From: Clavelina lepadiformis
Lineage: Eukaryota; Chordata; Ascidiacea; Aplousobranchia; Clavelinidae
NCBI RefSeq assembly: GCF_947623445.1
Contig: NC_135241.1
Coordinates: 21,268,501-21,332,500, forward strand
Reading direction: 5' to 3'
Length of the DNA: 64,000 bases
Below, piece after piece: positions 1 through 11,900 of this stretch; within the stretch, counting starts at the first letter, position 1, and every line of letters begins with the position of its first letter. Both the position numbers and the translations under genes were made by a program. The notes below the pieces were generated by a model, which saw nothing but the letters and a program-made list of their open reading frames with translations, was not told where the DNA came from and searched no databases.

Positions 1-259
1 TATACGGTAGAGCCTGATACCCAATACACAGAATATGAAAGAGAGGGTATCTCTTACAAAATTGTTGAAAGAAGATCAGTCAGGGGCATTGGGCCCTAGA
101 TTCAACAAAACTCGAGCATAACCATTTTCTTTTTCATTCTAAATGATAATTAGAAGGGTTTACCGAAATGCATAGGTTGGACACACCTTGTGGGCTTGTA
201 TATAAAGTGCGCTTCTCGCTAAACGATTGTTCGCTCGCACATTGCATCGCACTCGCACT

Positions 260-895
260 GTTCTCAAGACATTGTTAACTTTTGTTAATCAGATAACAGC
301 GCCAACTTTTCCAGTATATGCTCACATGTTTACGATCCAACACTGCTATTTTATTCGATGAGTGAAGCGACTCGACCAGTTTACGAAGTTTACGACAGTT
401 TACTCTTGACCAGTTTACGAAGACCGTCGGGTTGGGTAAATGTAGGCGCTATAACATATTTTAAAGCATAACCTACTTTATTTTTTCCACATTACAAACT
501 AATTTTATTCGGTTACTCATTGCAGAGGTGGATGAAAAAGGAATAAGAGTAAATTCCATAAAGTAAGTTTGAATGATAATTCTTTCCCCAGCAAATGGTT
601 GACATAACAAACAGATTTCAACATTTGCCAATTGGAATGACTAAAAATCAATCTATTACTTTCATTAATCACCATATCTTCATTTTGCCGTCCTGGTTAT
701 GCTTCGACAAATATCTTGCGATTAGTGTATAATACGTCAGAAGAGAAAGAATAACTTGATAAATATTTATCCACTCGGAAAACAAAATCTCACTGTGGAA
801 GAGATCGCTGATTCTGTACTTTACCTGGCATCGGTGAGAGCAAAGATGGTCACTGGAGTCTGTTTGCTCGTTCACTGACTGGACTCAAACTCATT
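260..895 (+). pseudogene. Decayed short-chain dehydrogenase (SDR) copy
   Basis: This stretch matches the 3' half of the intact SDR gene at 3234-5398. About 265-430 corresponds to its exon 5, with the active-site segment, but has extra and missing bases including a local repeat of the 'gtttacga' block. About 525-568 corresponds to exon 6 and still ends in a gtaagt donor. About 690-890 corresponds to the last exon. The final exon has lost codons and is frameshifted near 750-765 and again near 868-875, so no continuous frame survives. The nucleotide-binding exons are absent from the window. The upstream 195-245 stretch also resembles intron sequence of the intact copy, so the whole locus was probably duplicated and then decayed. 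Confidence 0.8.
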
Positions 896-1021
896 GCACT
901 GTAAGATAGAAATTAATGAATCATCAGAAGGAACAAAGCAGTTTATGCTGTCTTCCAGCTTTGCTAAAATGGCAAGTTCTTCTTCATCTCCATTGCATTT
1001 AAGTTAACGCAGAATATATCC

Positions 1022-1956
1022 TCAAACATACTCGAGAATACTAATTTCATCAGGAGTGAGGTTACTTGATGGCAATTCTGTTGTATTTTCTGCGTGTATT
1101 TTCCTAGAGAAAACAATCCAACTTATTGCAATTGATTTTAGAAAGTTGGAACATATTACCACACCATTCAATATCAATATAATACAACATTTGTATTTTA
1201 TCACATTAAATGTTAAGCTGAATCATAAAAATAGATACCTGAGAAAAAGATCATACATTTTTCTTGTGGCTTCAAGTGTTTTGCATCGATCTGCATTCGG
1301 GCCAAAAATATGAAGAATTCTAGATATGCCATCTACACTAATCGTTGTCAACAACTCAGATCCATTTGGTTTGGTGGCGAAAATGTTCATAAAGTAATCA
1401 ATGGCTTCTGTCGTCAAATCATCTGGTGATGCACATACCTCAACCCACATACTTTTAATTGTTTTGCAAGAACACTTCTTAGAGGAAAAGCTTTAAAAAA
1501 TAATGTTAGCTGGTGAAAAACCCTGTATTTGGCATACACACAAATTTAACTTGCTAAACATGTAAACTTATAAAAATATACAAAACCTTAAGGCAGCAGG
1601 ACTTACTAAATAACCACGATGCTTAACCTTTTGATGAACTTCAAAACCTCGCTGACTTTTAAATTTTTCATCACAGTATTTACATCTAGCCAGTAACATG
1701 CAAAAGTAAACTCATTAAGTGCATCCAACCTTCTATTTTCCTGGTGTGAGAGAGAGTTTCTAAATCATATAAAGCTATAAGCACCATATACTTAAAAGGT
1801 CTCTGCTTGTAGCCTCAGCCTATCTTAATTCTTAACTTACTGAAAGAGATCATTAGCTTGCAAAGCAGAAGATGATACAGGCTTGATTCTACACTCTTCA
1901 TCGTCGACAACGAATTCAATTAAATATTCTGCAGTAAGTGCTGGTGCAGACGACAT
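1022..1956 (-). CDS. Small single C2H2 zinc-finger protein, 171 aa, 4 exons
   Basis: Four exons join in phase: 1956..1841, 1685..1607, 1477..1239 and 1103..1022, giving 516 nt with a stop. The protein starts MSSAPALTAEYLIEF. Exon 2 encodes one classical C2H2 finger (CKYC, then 12 residues, then H-x4-H, with the usual F). Exon 3 opens with a CSC cluster and then a probably helical region with no motif I recognise. The C terminus is acidic and Ser/Thr-rich. Donors are gtaagt, gtaagt and gtatct. The exon 2 acceptor (ctag) has a weak pyrimidine tract but is needed for frame. I cannot assign an orthologue. A single finger could bind DNA, RNA or protein. It diverges from the SDR gene at 3234 with about 1.28 kb between the two starts. 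Confidence 0.6.
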
Positions 1957-3233
1957 GTTGGCAACTGATAGGCTACACACGTTTAAATGGTCAAAACAAC
2001 GTAAACAGCAACCTCACTTCTCAGTAATCGATAAACGAACCATGCAAATGCGTAAAACTTTTCGCCACGACTGGCGAAGTGTGAGCCAGTAAGTGTACGC
2101 AACCATTCGTGACGCGGGCGAAACAAAACCTTCTCTTCTCATAAAAAAGAAACAAACGAGGAGGATGTAGTTTCCCATCATGTTCTTTATATCGTTGGTT
2201 CAACCGCGTCAGATATGCTGGTTGTCGAATACAGGGCACTTTAGGTCATGCTCCAAGACGTTTTTTGTCATAGTCATGCACACGTTAGTTAAAGATGATT
2301 GAATGTTTAAAAAAGGACGTTATTGCAACAAATTAGTGACTGCGTTCATGCTTAACAAAGGTTGGCCTAAGTCCGACGATACCTGATATGCGGAACGTAG
2401 TGGAGTTATGTAACAGTGCACGTTGCAGAAATCGCAAGCCATGCTTTTACCGAATATAAAAAGCAGTGCTATTTACTGCAGTCGAAATAAATTCTATATT
2501 GGATCGAATTTATTTGTTTATAATACCTAGCAAATTGTTAAAGGCAGCTTTAACAATCCCAATAAATCAATTGTATCTGCAATGGATTGTAGGATGCTTG
2601 AAAATTGATTGATTATAATGGATTACAAATGCCAGAAAGTTTTTATTTAGCGATTGCTTAAGAAACGCAAACGATTGATCAATAAATAATCGACTACTAT
2701 TACTGGAGCCTTGCCACAAGAATGCAAGCACCGCTCTCAGTTGTACACGCTTGGGCTTAAGTTGTGAAAGGAATAAAGATGAATTGAAGGGCGCTGAACA
2801 ACGACTATTACAAATAAGTTACTTTATAAAGTATGCTAAACAAATGTTCTTGAAGAAAAAAGCAATCTTTTTCCAGGTGAGGCCGCCCTAGCTACAGGCT
2901 TGTTGCAAAGTCGATCATGTTTTTGTAATACATACCGCTTGGCAAGATCGTAACTGTTTTTACACGGAACGGAAAAATAGCTTGGTAGCAAAGATATGTT
3001 TGCTAGTAAGGATCAAGCACAACTTACCCTGAGGGTAAATGTTGAAGCTTACATTACGATTCAGAATTTGGTCGTTACCTAGCTGCAACGATTGAATGTA
3101 GACATTCGTCAAGTGATTAATGCAATCATTGTGATGGTTACGTTACATAAGGTTGAACAAGGTTTTTATGCGATTTTACTTTAGCCAGTTTTGTTGTAGG
3201 CTTGTTGTTTTTGTGGTGCTTTGTTGATGAAAG
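1957..3233. other. Intergenic region between divergent genes
   Basis: This lies between the divergent starts of the zinc-finger gene and the first intact SDR gene, so it probably holds both promoters. It is AT-rich with scattered TAAT-type words. I see no TATA element at a convincing distance, no coding similarity and no repeat worth naming. Confidence 0.4.
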
Positions 3234-5398
3234 ATGGATGAATTCAAAGGAAAAGTTGTTCTTGTAACGGGTTAGTTACTCTGTAAACCTTTAATGCTGG
3301 TCAACAATAATCCCGAAGATGCAAGATATCTATTAGGCTAGAGTTTTATTATCACGCAGGTGCTTCCAGTGGTATTGGAGCAGAAATTGCCAGAGCCTTT
3401 GCCAAGCATCAAGCTCGTCTGAGCATTACTGGAAGAAATGAAGAGAATCTTAAGAAAGTGGCTGAGGAGTGTAGGAAGCTTGGTGCAAAAGAGGCAAGCA
3501 ATTTTGGAAATGTCTTCAACAGATCTAGTGATTTCTTATTTCATCTTTGTCGATGTTTTGTTTTTATCAGGTGCTTGAAATAATTGCTGATCTCAGTAAA
3601 GACAATGAAGCAGAAAAAATTGTGGAAGAAACGATCAAAATGTTTCAAAACATGGACATACTTATCAACAACGCCGGCACCTTATCTTTGTCATTAATAT
3701 CCAAAGTAAGAAGAATGCAAGTTAATATTTTTATGCATCAAGCAACCAAATGGAGAACTCAAATGTCGTTATTAGGCATCATCTAATCTGGAGTAGAAAA
3801 TAATGATATAAACAATAACGTACACTGAAACTACAACAAATATACATGGGAGAAAGGGTGGAGTCCTACAAAAGGTACATGCAAACATTTTTAGCACCAA
3901 AAAAGTCGGTGATAAAGATGGTTGCTTGTCAGGTGTTAGTTTGCAATGCTGGGTTATCTATATAGCTGATGTATGTACAGTATGTATGCAAATGCTTTAT
4001 CGTTTTTCCGTGTGTTTATACTTTTATTGTAATCTGTGCCCAACAAATGTTAGTGTGTATAAATTATAAAGTAAAATATTGAAGTTGTATCCACTTTGTG
4101 CGCTACAGAATTTTGTGCGCTTCTAGAAAAACAATTGTGCGCTTGCACATTACCACTGTTAGAGGTAAACGAACACGTTGGTTAGCACGAACATCCATCA
4201 TTAGTTAAACAATGATTAATTGCAGGCTACAAGAAAAGAATTTGATGAAACGTTTGATGTCAATGTAAAGGCGGTCGTTTTTGTAACACAACAAGCAATT
4301 CCATATTTGGAAAAGACGAGAGGAAAGTGCCAAAAAAAGTTGTTGAAAAAGCTTGTAATTATTTCCACCAAAAAAGTCGGTGATAAAGATGGTTGCTTGT
4401 CAGGTGTTAGTTTGCAATGCTGGGTTAACTATATAGCTGATGTATGTACAGTATGTATGCACAAAACTTAATAGTATTTTCGTGTGTTTATACTTGTATT
4501 GTAATCTGTGCCCAACAAATGTTTGTGTACAAAAACTACAAAGTAAAATATTCAAGTGGTATCCACTTCGTGCGCTAAAGCATTTTGTGCGCTCGCACAT
4601 TACCACTGTTAGAGGTAAACCTTGTTGGTTAGCACGAACATCCACCATTAGTTAAACAATGATTAATTGCAGGCTACAAGAGAAGAATTTGATGAAACGT
4701 TTGATGTCAATGTAAAAGCGGTCGTTTTTCTAACACAACAAGCAATTCCATATTTGGAGAAGACGAAAGGTAACTTCCAAAAACGTTGTTAAAAAACCTT
4801 ATAACTATTTCTCAAGACTTTGTTAACTTGTGTTAATTAGGTAACATCGTCAACATTTCCAGTATAGCCTCTCATTTTTACGATCCAAAAGTGCTACTTT
4901 ATTCGATGAGTAAAGCGGCTCTTGACCAGTTTACGAGGACCGTCGCGTTGGGTAAATGTGTAAAAAAGTTTTCAGTTACTATTTTATTTTTTACACATTA
5001 CAAACTAATATTATTTGGTTACTCATTGCAGAGGTGGCTGAAAAAGGAATAAGAGTCAATTCTGTAAAGTAAGTTTGAATGATAATTCTTTCGCCAGCAA
5101 ATGGTTGACATAATACAAACTTCAACATTTGAAATTGCTAAGCCAAAAATCAATGTATGTTACTTGATTTTACAGTCCTGGTGCTGTTCCGACAAACATC
5201 TTGCGATTAATCTGTGATACGTCAGAAGAAAAAGAAGATTTTCAAAAGCTTTCATCCACACTTCATCCACTTGGAAAACAAAATCTCACTGTGGAAGAGA
5301 TCGCTGATTCTGTACTTTACCTGGCATCGGAGAGAGCAAAGATGGTCACTGGAGTCTGTTTGGATGTGGACAGAGGTCGTTCGCTGACTGGACAATGA
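3234..5398 (+). CDS. Classical short-chain dehydrogenase/reductase, copy A (257 aa, 7 exons)
   Basis: Exons 3234..3270, 3360..3493, 3571..3705, 4673..4769, 4841..4951, 5032..5068 and 5176..5398 join without a phase error to 774 nt. The product is a cytosolic-type Rossmann oxidoreductase of normal family length. Visible motifs: TGASSGIG at residues 12-19 (cofactor binding), NNAG at 90-93, catalytic Ser142, and YSMSK with Tyr155 and Lys159. An Arg-Asn pair after the second strand (TGRNEEN) suggests NADP(H), which is inference. The C terminus has the family's D-x-G-R-S-L type ending. The substrate cannot be read from sequence. The second intron starts gag|gcaagc, a GC-AG intron; the sister gene has gag|gtgaaa there. 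A second, damaged copy of exon 4 lies at 4226-4322. Its paralogue at 7061-8432 shares the exon structure, phases and most residues. Confidence 0.92.
3891..4769 (+). repeat. Tandem duplication of exon 4 and its upstream intron
   Basis: Two successive copies of one segment lie inside the third intron of SDR copy A: about 3891-4322 and about 4362-4769. Each has the same intronic run (starting at the 'aaaagtcggtgataaag' block, 3901 and 4374) followed by exon 4 with a ttgcag acceptor (exons at 4226 and 4673). The copies differ by scattered substitutions and small indels. The duplication seems specific to this gene; the sister gene has one exon 4. Confidence 0.85.
4226..4322 (+). pseudogene. Dead duplicate of SDR exon 4 (donor lost)
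   Basis: This 97-bp block aligns to the functional exon 4 at 4673-4769 and keeps the frame and acceptor. The donor reads ggaaag where the functional copy has gtaact. Using it in addition to the second copy would shift the frame (97 is not a multiple of three), so only one copy can be used, and only the second has a donor. Confidence 0.75.
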
Positions 5399-7060
5399 TT
5401 GACGTTTTCAATCGAGGAACAACAAATGTATCTCCTCATTGTAATTTCATAATAACCTCACATAGTCAGAAGAATACTTCGTTTTATGTTTACTACAATT
5501 AGAAATTACGAGAATGACTGTATAGACTCTATAGAGTCTCAAAGTAAACCCTTGTACGTTTATAAAAGCTATAACTAGCTCCTTCGACGGTTTTGACACT
5601 TTAATATTATGAATTCTGTTACGTTATTCATACAGTAATAGCAAGATAGTTTGACAGTACTGCGGCCAGGCGTACCTATTTCTTACAACCATGACTTGTA
5701 GGCACTATATGTCTTGTTCCAACATACAACAAAGAGCATATGCGGCGGGATAGCTTAGAGCAGAAATGGTTTCTAGCAGCAATGAAGGAAGCCATGTCCA
5801 GCGCGGATTCGTTATGTAAATAACCTTGACTTAAGCTATATAGTTAACAACGTAGACGTTCTTATGAATGCTGTTTGGAAGCCGTTGTAGTTATTGTTTC
5901 GTTTTTGTAAGTCTCTCGTTTGCAAAACCTTAATTGATAATTATTGGCCTGTATTCTACCTGTAAATCAGTGCTTTTCAACCAATGTGATGACAGTCATC
6001 ACATTTTAGTGTCACGAAAATCTCATCCGCACGTGATACGTCAAACGAATCCACGACTAACATCGGTCCCTACCATTTTATTGATGATGGGTCCATAGAA
6101 AAGATGCATCGAGAGTTGAAAATTGGCAGGGAAGTTAAATTAAATGTATACATTTAACAACATGCAAGAATCACCATTAGAAAATCATGAGAGCTACATT
6201 TAATCATTTCAAGACGATACGGAGTTAATGGTCGGATCGCGCAAAACTAACAAAATATATTTCAACAAATTCTACTCCAGTTATTAACTCCAGCTCACTC
6301 ATAATTTCCTATTCTACGTCGATACAAGAAAAGCGCCTTGAGTCTAAAACACCACGCGACTATAGTTTTTAACTAAACAAAACGCTTTACTGTGGTGTGA
6401 TATCAACATGCTTCGTTGCTTTGCTGCTGTTTTGTAACCTGTCTTGTTTTATTGAAGTCACGTTCACATAGAATAAGTCAGTATTATTCATCAACTTTTC
6501 GGCCGTTAACTAAAATTTAAATTACCTATATGCTCCATACCGAACAGCAGGTGCGAGTATAGGTGCTGTGCTTACCAACACGCCGAGGTGCCCAAGGATT
6601 GTGTTGAGGACGACGTACAGTACTCTCGCCAACAAACGGCAATCTTTTTTTCTAACTTTGTCAACTGAGACCGACTTGTTAATGTTTAACTAAGATGTAA
6701 ACACCAAGTGTTAAGGCTACATACATTGTTGGTCTCCGGCCAATGTTTTATCAAAGTACGGCAGTTTCAGGAATGTTAAAAGTTTATGGTGTAAGGTAAG
6801 ATTAATCAATGCTATGTTCGCCACCAGGCATAATTTCAACAACAAAAGGTGCTCAACTGGTGATGGAATTCTTAAACCAATAAAGAATTCCATCACCAGT
6901 TGAACAGCATTTGTTGTAAGATTAATCTGTTTCTCGTCAAGTTAATTGTGCCAGAGCGTAATAAACGGTGTCATTGCCAACTATATACTCAAAACAGAAC
7001 GCTAAGATTGTGCTGCAACTTCGTTCTGCTGCAAAAACACTTTCAATACTTAAGCTCAAG
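5399..7060. other. Intergenic region between SDR copies A and B
   Basis: No reading frame or gene fragment is recognisable here. The one notable structure is the near-perfect hairpin at 6839-6917 described separately. The last 150 bp before 7061 should include the promoter of SDR copy B; I see no clear TATA box. Confidence 0.4.
6796..6927. repeat. Hairpin flanked by a 12-bp direct repeat
   Basis: The 21-bp arms 6853..6873 and 6883..6903 are exactly complementary around a 9-base centre. Pairing continues with a few mismatches out to about 6839 and 6917. The block is bracketed by the direct repeat gtaagattaatc at 6796-6807 and 6916-6927. This could be a short insertion with target duplication or a template-switch product. 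I see no matching second copy in the window. Confidence 0.7.
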
Positions 7061-8432
7061 ATGACAGAATTTAAAGGAAAAGTTGTTCTTGTAACAGGTA
7101 AATTAAATTAACAGGTAAATTATGTTAAAAGCCCAACGATTAGACGATGACACGTGATTGGTATAGAAGTAGTGTTTTATCACAAACAGGTGCTTCCAGT
7201 GGTATTGGAGCAGAAATCGCCAGAGCTTTTGCCAAGCATCAAGCTCGTCTGAGCATTACTGGAAGAAATGAAGAGAATCTTAGGAAGGTGGCTGAGGAGT
7301 GTAGGAAACTTGGTGCGGAAGAGGTGAAAGCTATGAACTATAACTCAGGCAACTGCAACTACTGTTAAAACCTATTAACTCACTGAAGATGGCGATGAGT
7401 TAGAAGACATTCAAATTTTGTTAACACACTGATGGTTTCGGTAAAAATTGTGTTTCTCTTGTAAGGTATTAGAAATAATCGCGGAGCTGAGTGAAGAAAA
7501 CGAAGCAGACAAAGTCGTTAAAGAAACGATTGAGAAGTTTAAAAACCTGGACATACTTGTCAACAACGCTGGTACTGCGGTACGCTCAACATTAGCAACG
7601 GTGGGTATTACTTTAACTATTGCTGAGAAAGATAGATCCAGAACTTTTGATCGAACCTTCTTTTCAGGCCACAAGGAAAGAATTTGATGATATTTTTGAT
7701 GTCAATGTGAAAGCAGTCGTCTTTTTAACACAACAAGCAATTCCATATTTGGAGAAGACGAAAGGTAAGTGATAAAACACACAATAACTTTTTCATATAT
7801 TTCGATCATTTTCAACTTTTTGTCTTGCTCAGGGAACATTGTCAACATATCAAGTGTATCGTCTTGTCTTTATAACCAACACATACTACTTTATTCCATG
7901 AGCAAAGCGGCCCTTGACCAGTTTACGAAGACCGTCGCTTTGGGTAACTACAGTACAATGCTCCAGCTGTACAGTACAATGCCCTTCTAAGTGTTTGATA
8001 TAGTTTTGCGACATTTTCATATTTACTGTATGTTTGCTTACACTCTTGTTTCAGAGATGGCTGAAAAAGGAATAAGAGTCAATTCTGTAAAGTAAGTTAA
8101 GACATTTTTATGAAGAAACAATAAATCCAAATACACTAAATACTTTATCTATAATTAATCATATATATTAGGCTCAATAAATTGATATATTTTGATTCGA
8201 TAGTCCCGGTTATGTTCCGACGAATATTTTGCGATTTATCTCCGCTACGTCAGAAAAGAAAAAGGAGTCAGATGCGACCAAATCCAAAGTTTATCCTCTC
8301 GGAAAGCAAAATCTCACCGTTGAAGATATCGCCGACGCTGTACTTTACTTGGCATCAGAGAGGGCAAAGATGATCACTGGAGTTTGTTTGTGTGTTGACA
8401 GAGGAAGAGTTTTGGTCGGAACGAAAGTCTGA
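7061..8432 (+). CDS. Classical short-chain dehydrogenase/reductase, copy B (259 aa, 7 exons)
   Basis: Exons 7061..7097, 7190..7323, 7466..7600, 7668..7764, 7833..7943, 8055..8091 and 8204..8432 join to 780 nt in frame. All introns are GT-AG and shorter than in copy A. Motifs sit at the same residues as in copy A: TGASSGIG 12-19, NNAG 90-93, Ser142, Tyr155 and Lys159 in YSMSK. The intron between exons 5 and 6 contains a short repeated 'acagtacaatg' block. The product is a classical NAD(P)-dependent oxidoreductase, probably NADP(H), substrate unknown. The two copies differ most in the loop before YSMSK and around residues 195-215, the substrate-binding lid in this family, which suggests different substrates. 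That last point is inference. Confidence 0.93.
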
Positions 8433-8486
8433 CTTGAAAATATAATTGGTACTATATCAATACAATGCTGTTGCCCACGCGGTAAG

Positions 8487-8873
8487 TTATACAACTGGGG
8501 TAGATTCATTGTGACATTGGTGTATTCTTAATGATTTCTGACATGTTTTGCAATATATTTTCTCTGAATAGCTGCGGTTTATAGCTCCCTCCAAACAGCA
8601 ACACAATCGGAACTTATGCAGCTTTAGGGAACTTGCGGAGTTGCTGTCATCTAAGAGTTCCTTTCCTTTCTTGAAACTTGTACGAACATTATTACTTTTT
8701 ATATTTTCATTCTTAAACACAGCAGCTAAATAATTGCAGTGTAAATTTCTTTCTCGTATATTCTTGACCGCAATAAAATACACGGAGCCGTAAATTACAA
8801 AGAATAAAATCTGGATTAAAAACAGAAGTGGGAAACGGAGTACAATACAATATTTACTATAACTGCGAAACAC
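8487..8873 (-). CDS. Open reading frame of 128 codons, doubtful
   Basis: A single uninterrupted frame with a hydrophobic stretch at residues 14-36, followed by a Lys/Asn-rich part with several Cys. It has no recognisable family and lies just downstream of the Ig receptor's stop codon on the same strand. It may therefore be 3' untranslated sequence of that gene that is open by chance. Confidence 0.15.
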   Translation of the reverse strand: MFRSYSKYCIVLRFPLLFLIQILFFVIYGSVYFIAVKNIRERNLHCNYLAAVFKNENIKSNNVRTSFKKGKELLDDSNSASSLKLHKFRLCCCLEGAINRSYSEKIYCKTCQKSLRIHQCHNESTPVV

Positions 8874-8955
8874 AAGTTCACCAAACAGGTATTTTGATTG
8901 GTTTGGTGTAGGCTATATATGTAGGGCAGACAGTGCACAAAACATTGGTAATTTG

Positions 8956-11900
8956 TTAAACAAGCGTGAGAGATTGTTGTTTCTTGGAAGTAACGGATAC
9001 GTAAACAGATTTGACGGAGTCGTTGCCGCTGTCAAACGGCGAAATGGTCCTCCCGGAGTGTTCCATATCGCCCTCTTCTTCCTTGGAGGCAGGGTCCTTC
9101 TGCCTGGAGGACTCTAGGCTTGTTGACCCATCCGACGAACATGATGCCGATAGAGACATGGATCGTGGCCTAGTAGACCGCCCTCCGTGCAGGAAATCCT
9201 CGGAGTTTACCGTGGAAGCAGATATTGCTTCTTTCCTCATCGATTGAATAGCAGGAGGTGCACGGCAATGTGGGATAACGCTCTCGGCGCATACGTAATT
9301 GGGGATTCCCGGACGATACGTGTCGTCATAAAGAATTCCAGAATATCCAGTGTAAACCATACCAACTGGCGCTTGTGGTGGAATAGGGGGTTTTCCAGGG
9401 GGCATGTGGGGCAAGCTAGTATGTGTTGCAAACTGCAGTATGGCTTGCTCTTGCATGTGGCGTGCCATATCTCGTCGAATACTCGCAAGTCTAGCCGGGC
9501 AAGGTAACGTCGATCCTCGGCCGACATCGTTGTAATTACTCAAGGTCATATTCTTCGCTGGACTAGTAGCTTTTCCTGGTGATGCCAATGGAACTGATTG
9601 TACGTTTTGCTCGTTTTTCTTGGGCCCTTTGGCAGTATGTCCCGAATTGTCTCCAGTGGTTTCGAGCGATTCGTTTTCAACTATTTCGATGCTGGATCCA
9701 TCCACTTCACTAGAACTCTGAAACTGCTTTGAGGGCGATCGAGTAAAATTCGGATCTCGGGAGGTTCTGTGACAAAGCAAATAATTACGAGCTTGTAGCA
9801 AAGTTAAGGCTTAATAAAGCATTCACTTGAGCCTACTTTCAGCCAGTTAATTGCTGCCGTAACATTTTACCTGAGGCAGGAGCCAGGTGTCTTTTGAGTC
9901 GAGGTTGTAATGCTCTCCACACAGCCAGCAGGCGACTTACAATCCGCGTATCTCACGTCCCGAATTGTTGATTTGTTAAACCTGGATCTAAGAACAGTAG
10001 CACATAGCAAGCGATTTTGTAAGGATATTGCAATTATAACACACCAACAACGAAGTGTCAGGTGCAACCTCACACAGTGCTGGTAAAGACGACCATTAAG
10101 AAATCCCTGGTGCATTGTAACAACTAAAGACTAAGAAAAAACTTTCCTGTAGAAGTTTTAAATATAAATCTGGATTCGATTAAGTATGTTACTTGAAAAT
10201 TTCTCGCTCACGCAACCGTGCCAGGTCTGTGGTACTGTAACGTGATGTGTGCAGAAATTCAGCTCCGTTAAAATTGGAAGAAAGAGCCCCGCTGGATGGT
10301 GGCTCCGAGTATTGAAGGTACCGCTTAAAAGCCCTGTTACCAGCAATGTTAGCAAAGCTCACTCACGGAAGCATACAGCTCAGTTACGCGTTAAAAAATT
10401 TGTCATTCATTTATGACTTAGTGAAATAGGACAGTTTGGCACACGGTGATACAAGCAAAATTTGTGAAATGTGTTGTTTGTGCCTTGCAAACGGCAGTTC
10501 TACCAAACGTACTCATCAGCAGTCATCCTCGCACACTTTCTCATCTTCTGTCGTCTGTTGGTGATCACCACCAAGATTGCTGCAAGCACGATCGCAATGA
10601 CAACGCCCATCACAACAACTACTATAAAGTGGTTTACTGCTAGTGCCCCGATCCTCGCTGAAAGTAACGAAAGAAAGGTCTTACAAAATTTGATGTACCG
10701 TGCAATTTTATGTATGAAATATATAATCCGACGTTTTATTGTATACTTTCCTAACTGACCTTCTTTCGGGGGCAGCAGGACATAGCTTGTTTTGGCGGTT
10801 TTGCCAAGATTGTTGTGGACGTGACATTCGTAGGTCAAAGGCCGATCAACAGCCATCGAAGACAGTTTTAACAGGGAACTGCTTCCAAACAATCTGGTTC
10901 CTGCATTGAATAATTATAAATGATTATCGCAATATCCCAACGACAATCGGACCGTTGTTATGTTTTTGTTCTACTTACGGTTTGGTAGCATCCAGGTGAA
11001 GATAGGAGGAGGAACACTATCGGCGATGCATTTCAGGTGGTTCCCGGAGGATCCCAAAACCACGAACACTTTGGTTGGTGGGTAATGAACTTCGACCGCC
11101 ATGCTATCTTGAGAACTTCCGGGTACGTAATTGTAAGCAATACAACGATACTCTCCGGCGTCGGTACGGTTTATTCGCTGTATTACAAGATTTTGACCGC
11201 TCGATATCTTCTTTTCTGCAAAAGGTATAAATACAACAACAAATATATAAAGCAATAGGTCTTGCTTGGTTGCATATGTTTTGCTTGATTCGAATGATCA
11301 AATTCTTTCCTCTTATTCGTAATTTCAATGAAGATTTAGGTACTTTAAACCAACAATACAACTTACCCCTGAAGTACCATTCATAGATGCTGCTAGGCTT
11401 CGAATGAGCGGAGCAGATCAATCTGAGCGGTTCGCCTTCAGCTACAAAACCGTCCTTGGGGAAGTCCATAAAGATCTTCGCACTTTCTGGAGCATCTGAT
11501 CAGAATATCAGTGAAATCAGATGAAATGATAAATGGCAAAAAAGGATAAACCTTCGTTTTTCAGACGTGGTCTAAGATGCACGTACTGTAGAATATACGC
11601 TATTAAGAGCAACACTGCGGGACAATAAAAAAGATAAGACGTCTATGAATATTAATGAGATAAAGTTTATTAAAATTGTAGAGAACGCAAAAAATTCCAC
11701 TACAACATCGCCTTGTCAAGCTTATTTCATGACGATTACAATCAGCCAAAATTCCACCGGTATGAGACTATTCACTGGACACGGAAAATGACCAAACATC
11801 ACGATGATGTCACAATATGTGAAGTAATCATTTGTAATTATCGCAGATACTTTCATTAAAAACACGACAGCCTTCAACAATTCTTTACAATCGCAACATA

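Noticed and set aside
4226..4322. Mutually exclusive exon pair in SDR copy A
   Set aside because: The first copy lacks a GT or GC donor at the homologous position, so it cannot replace the second without a cryptic site.
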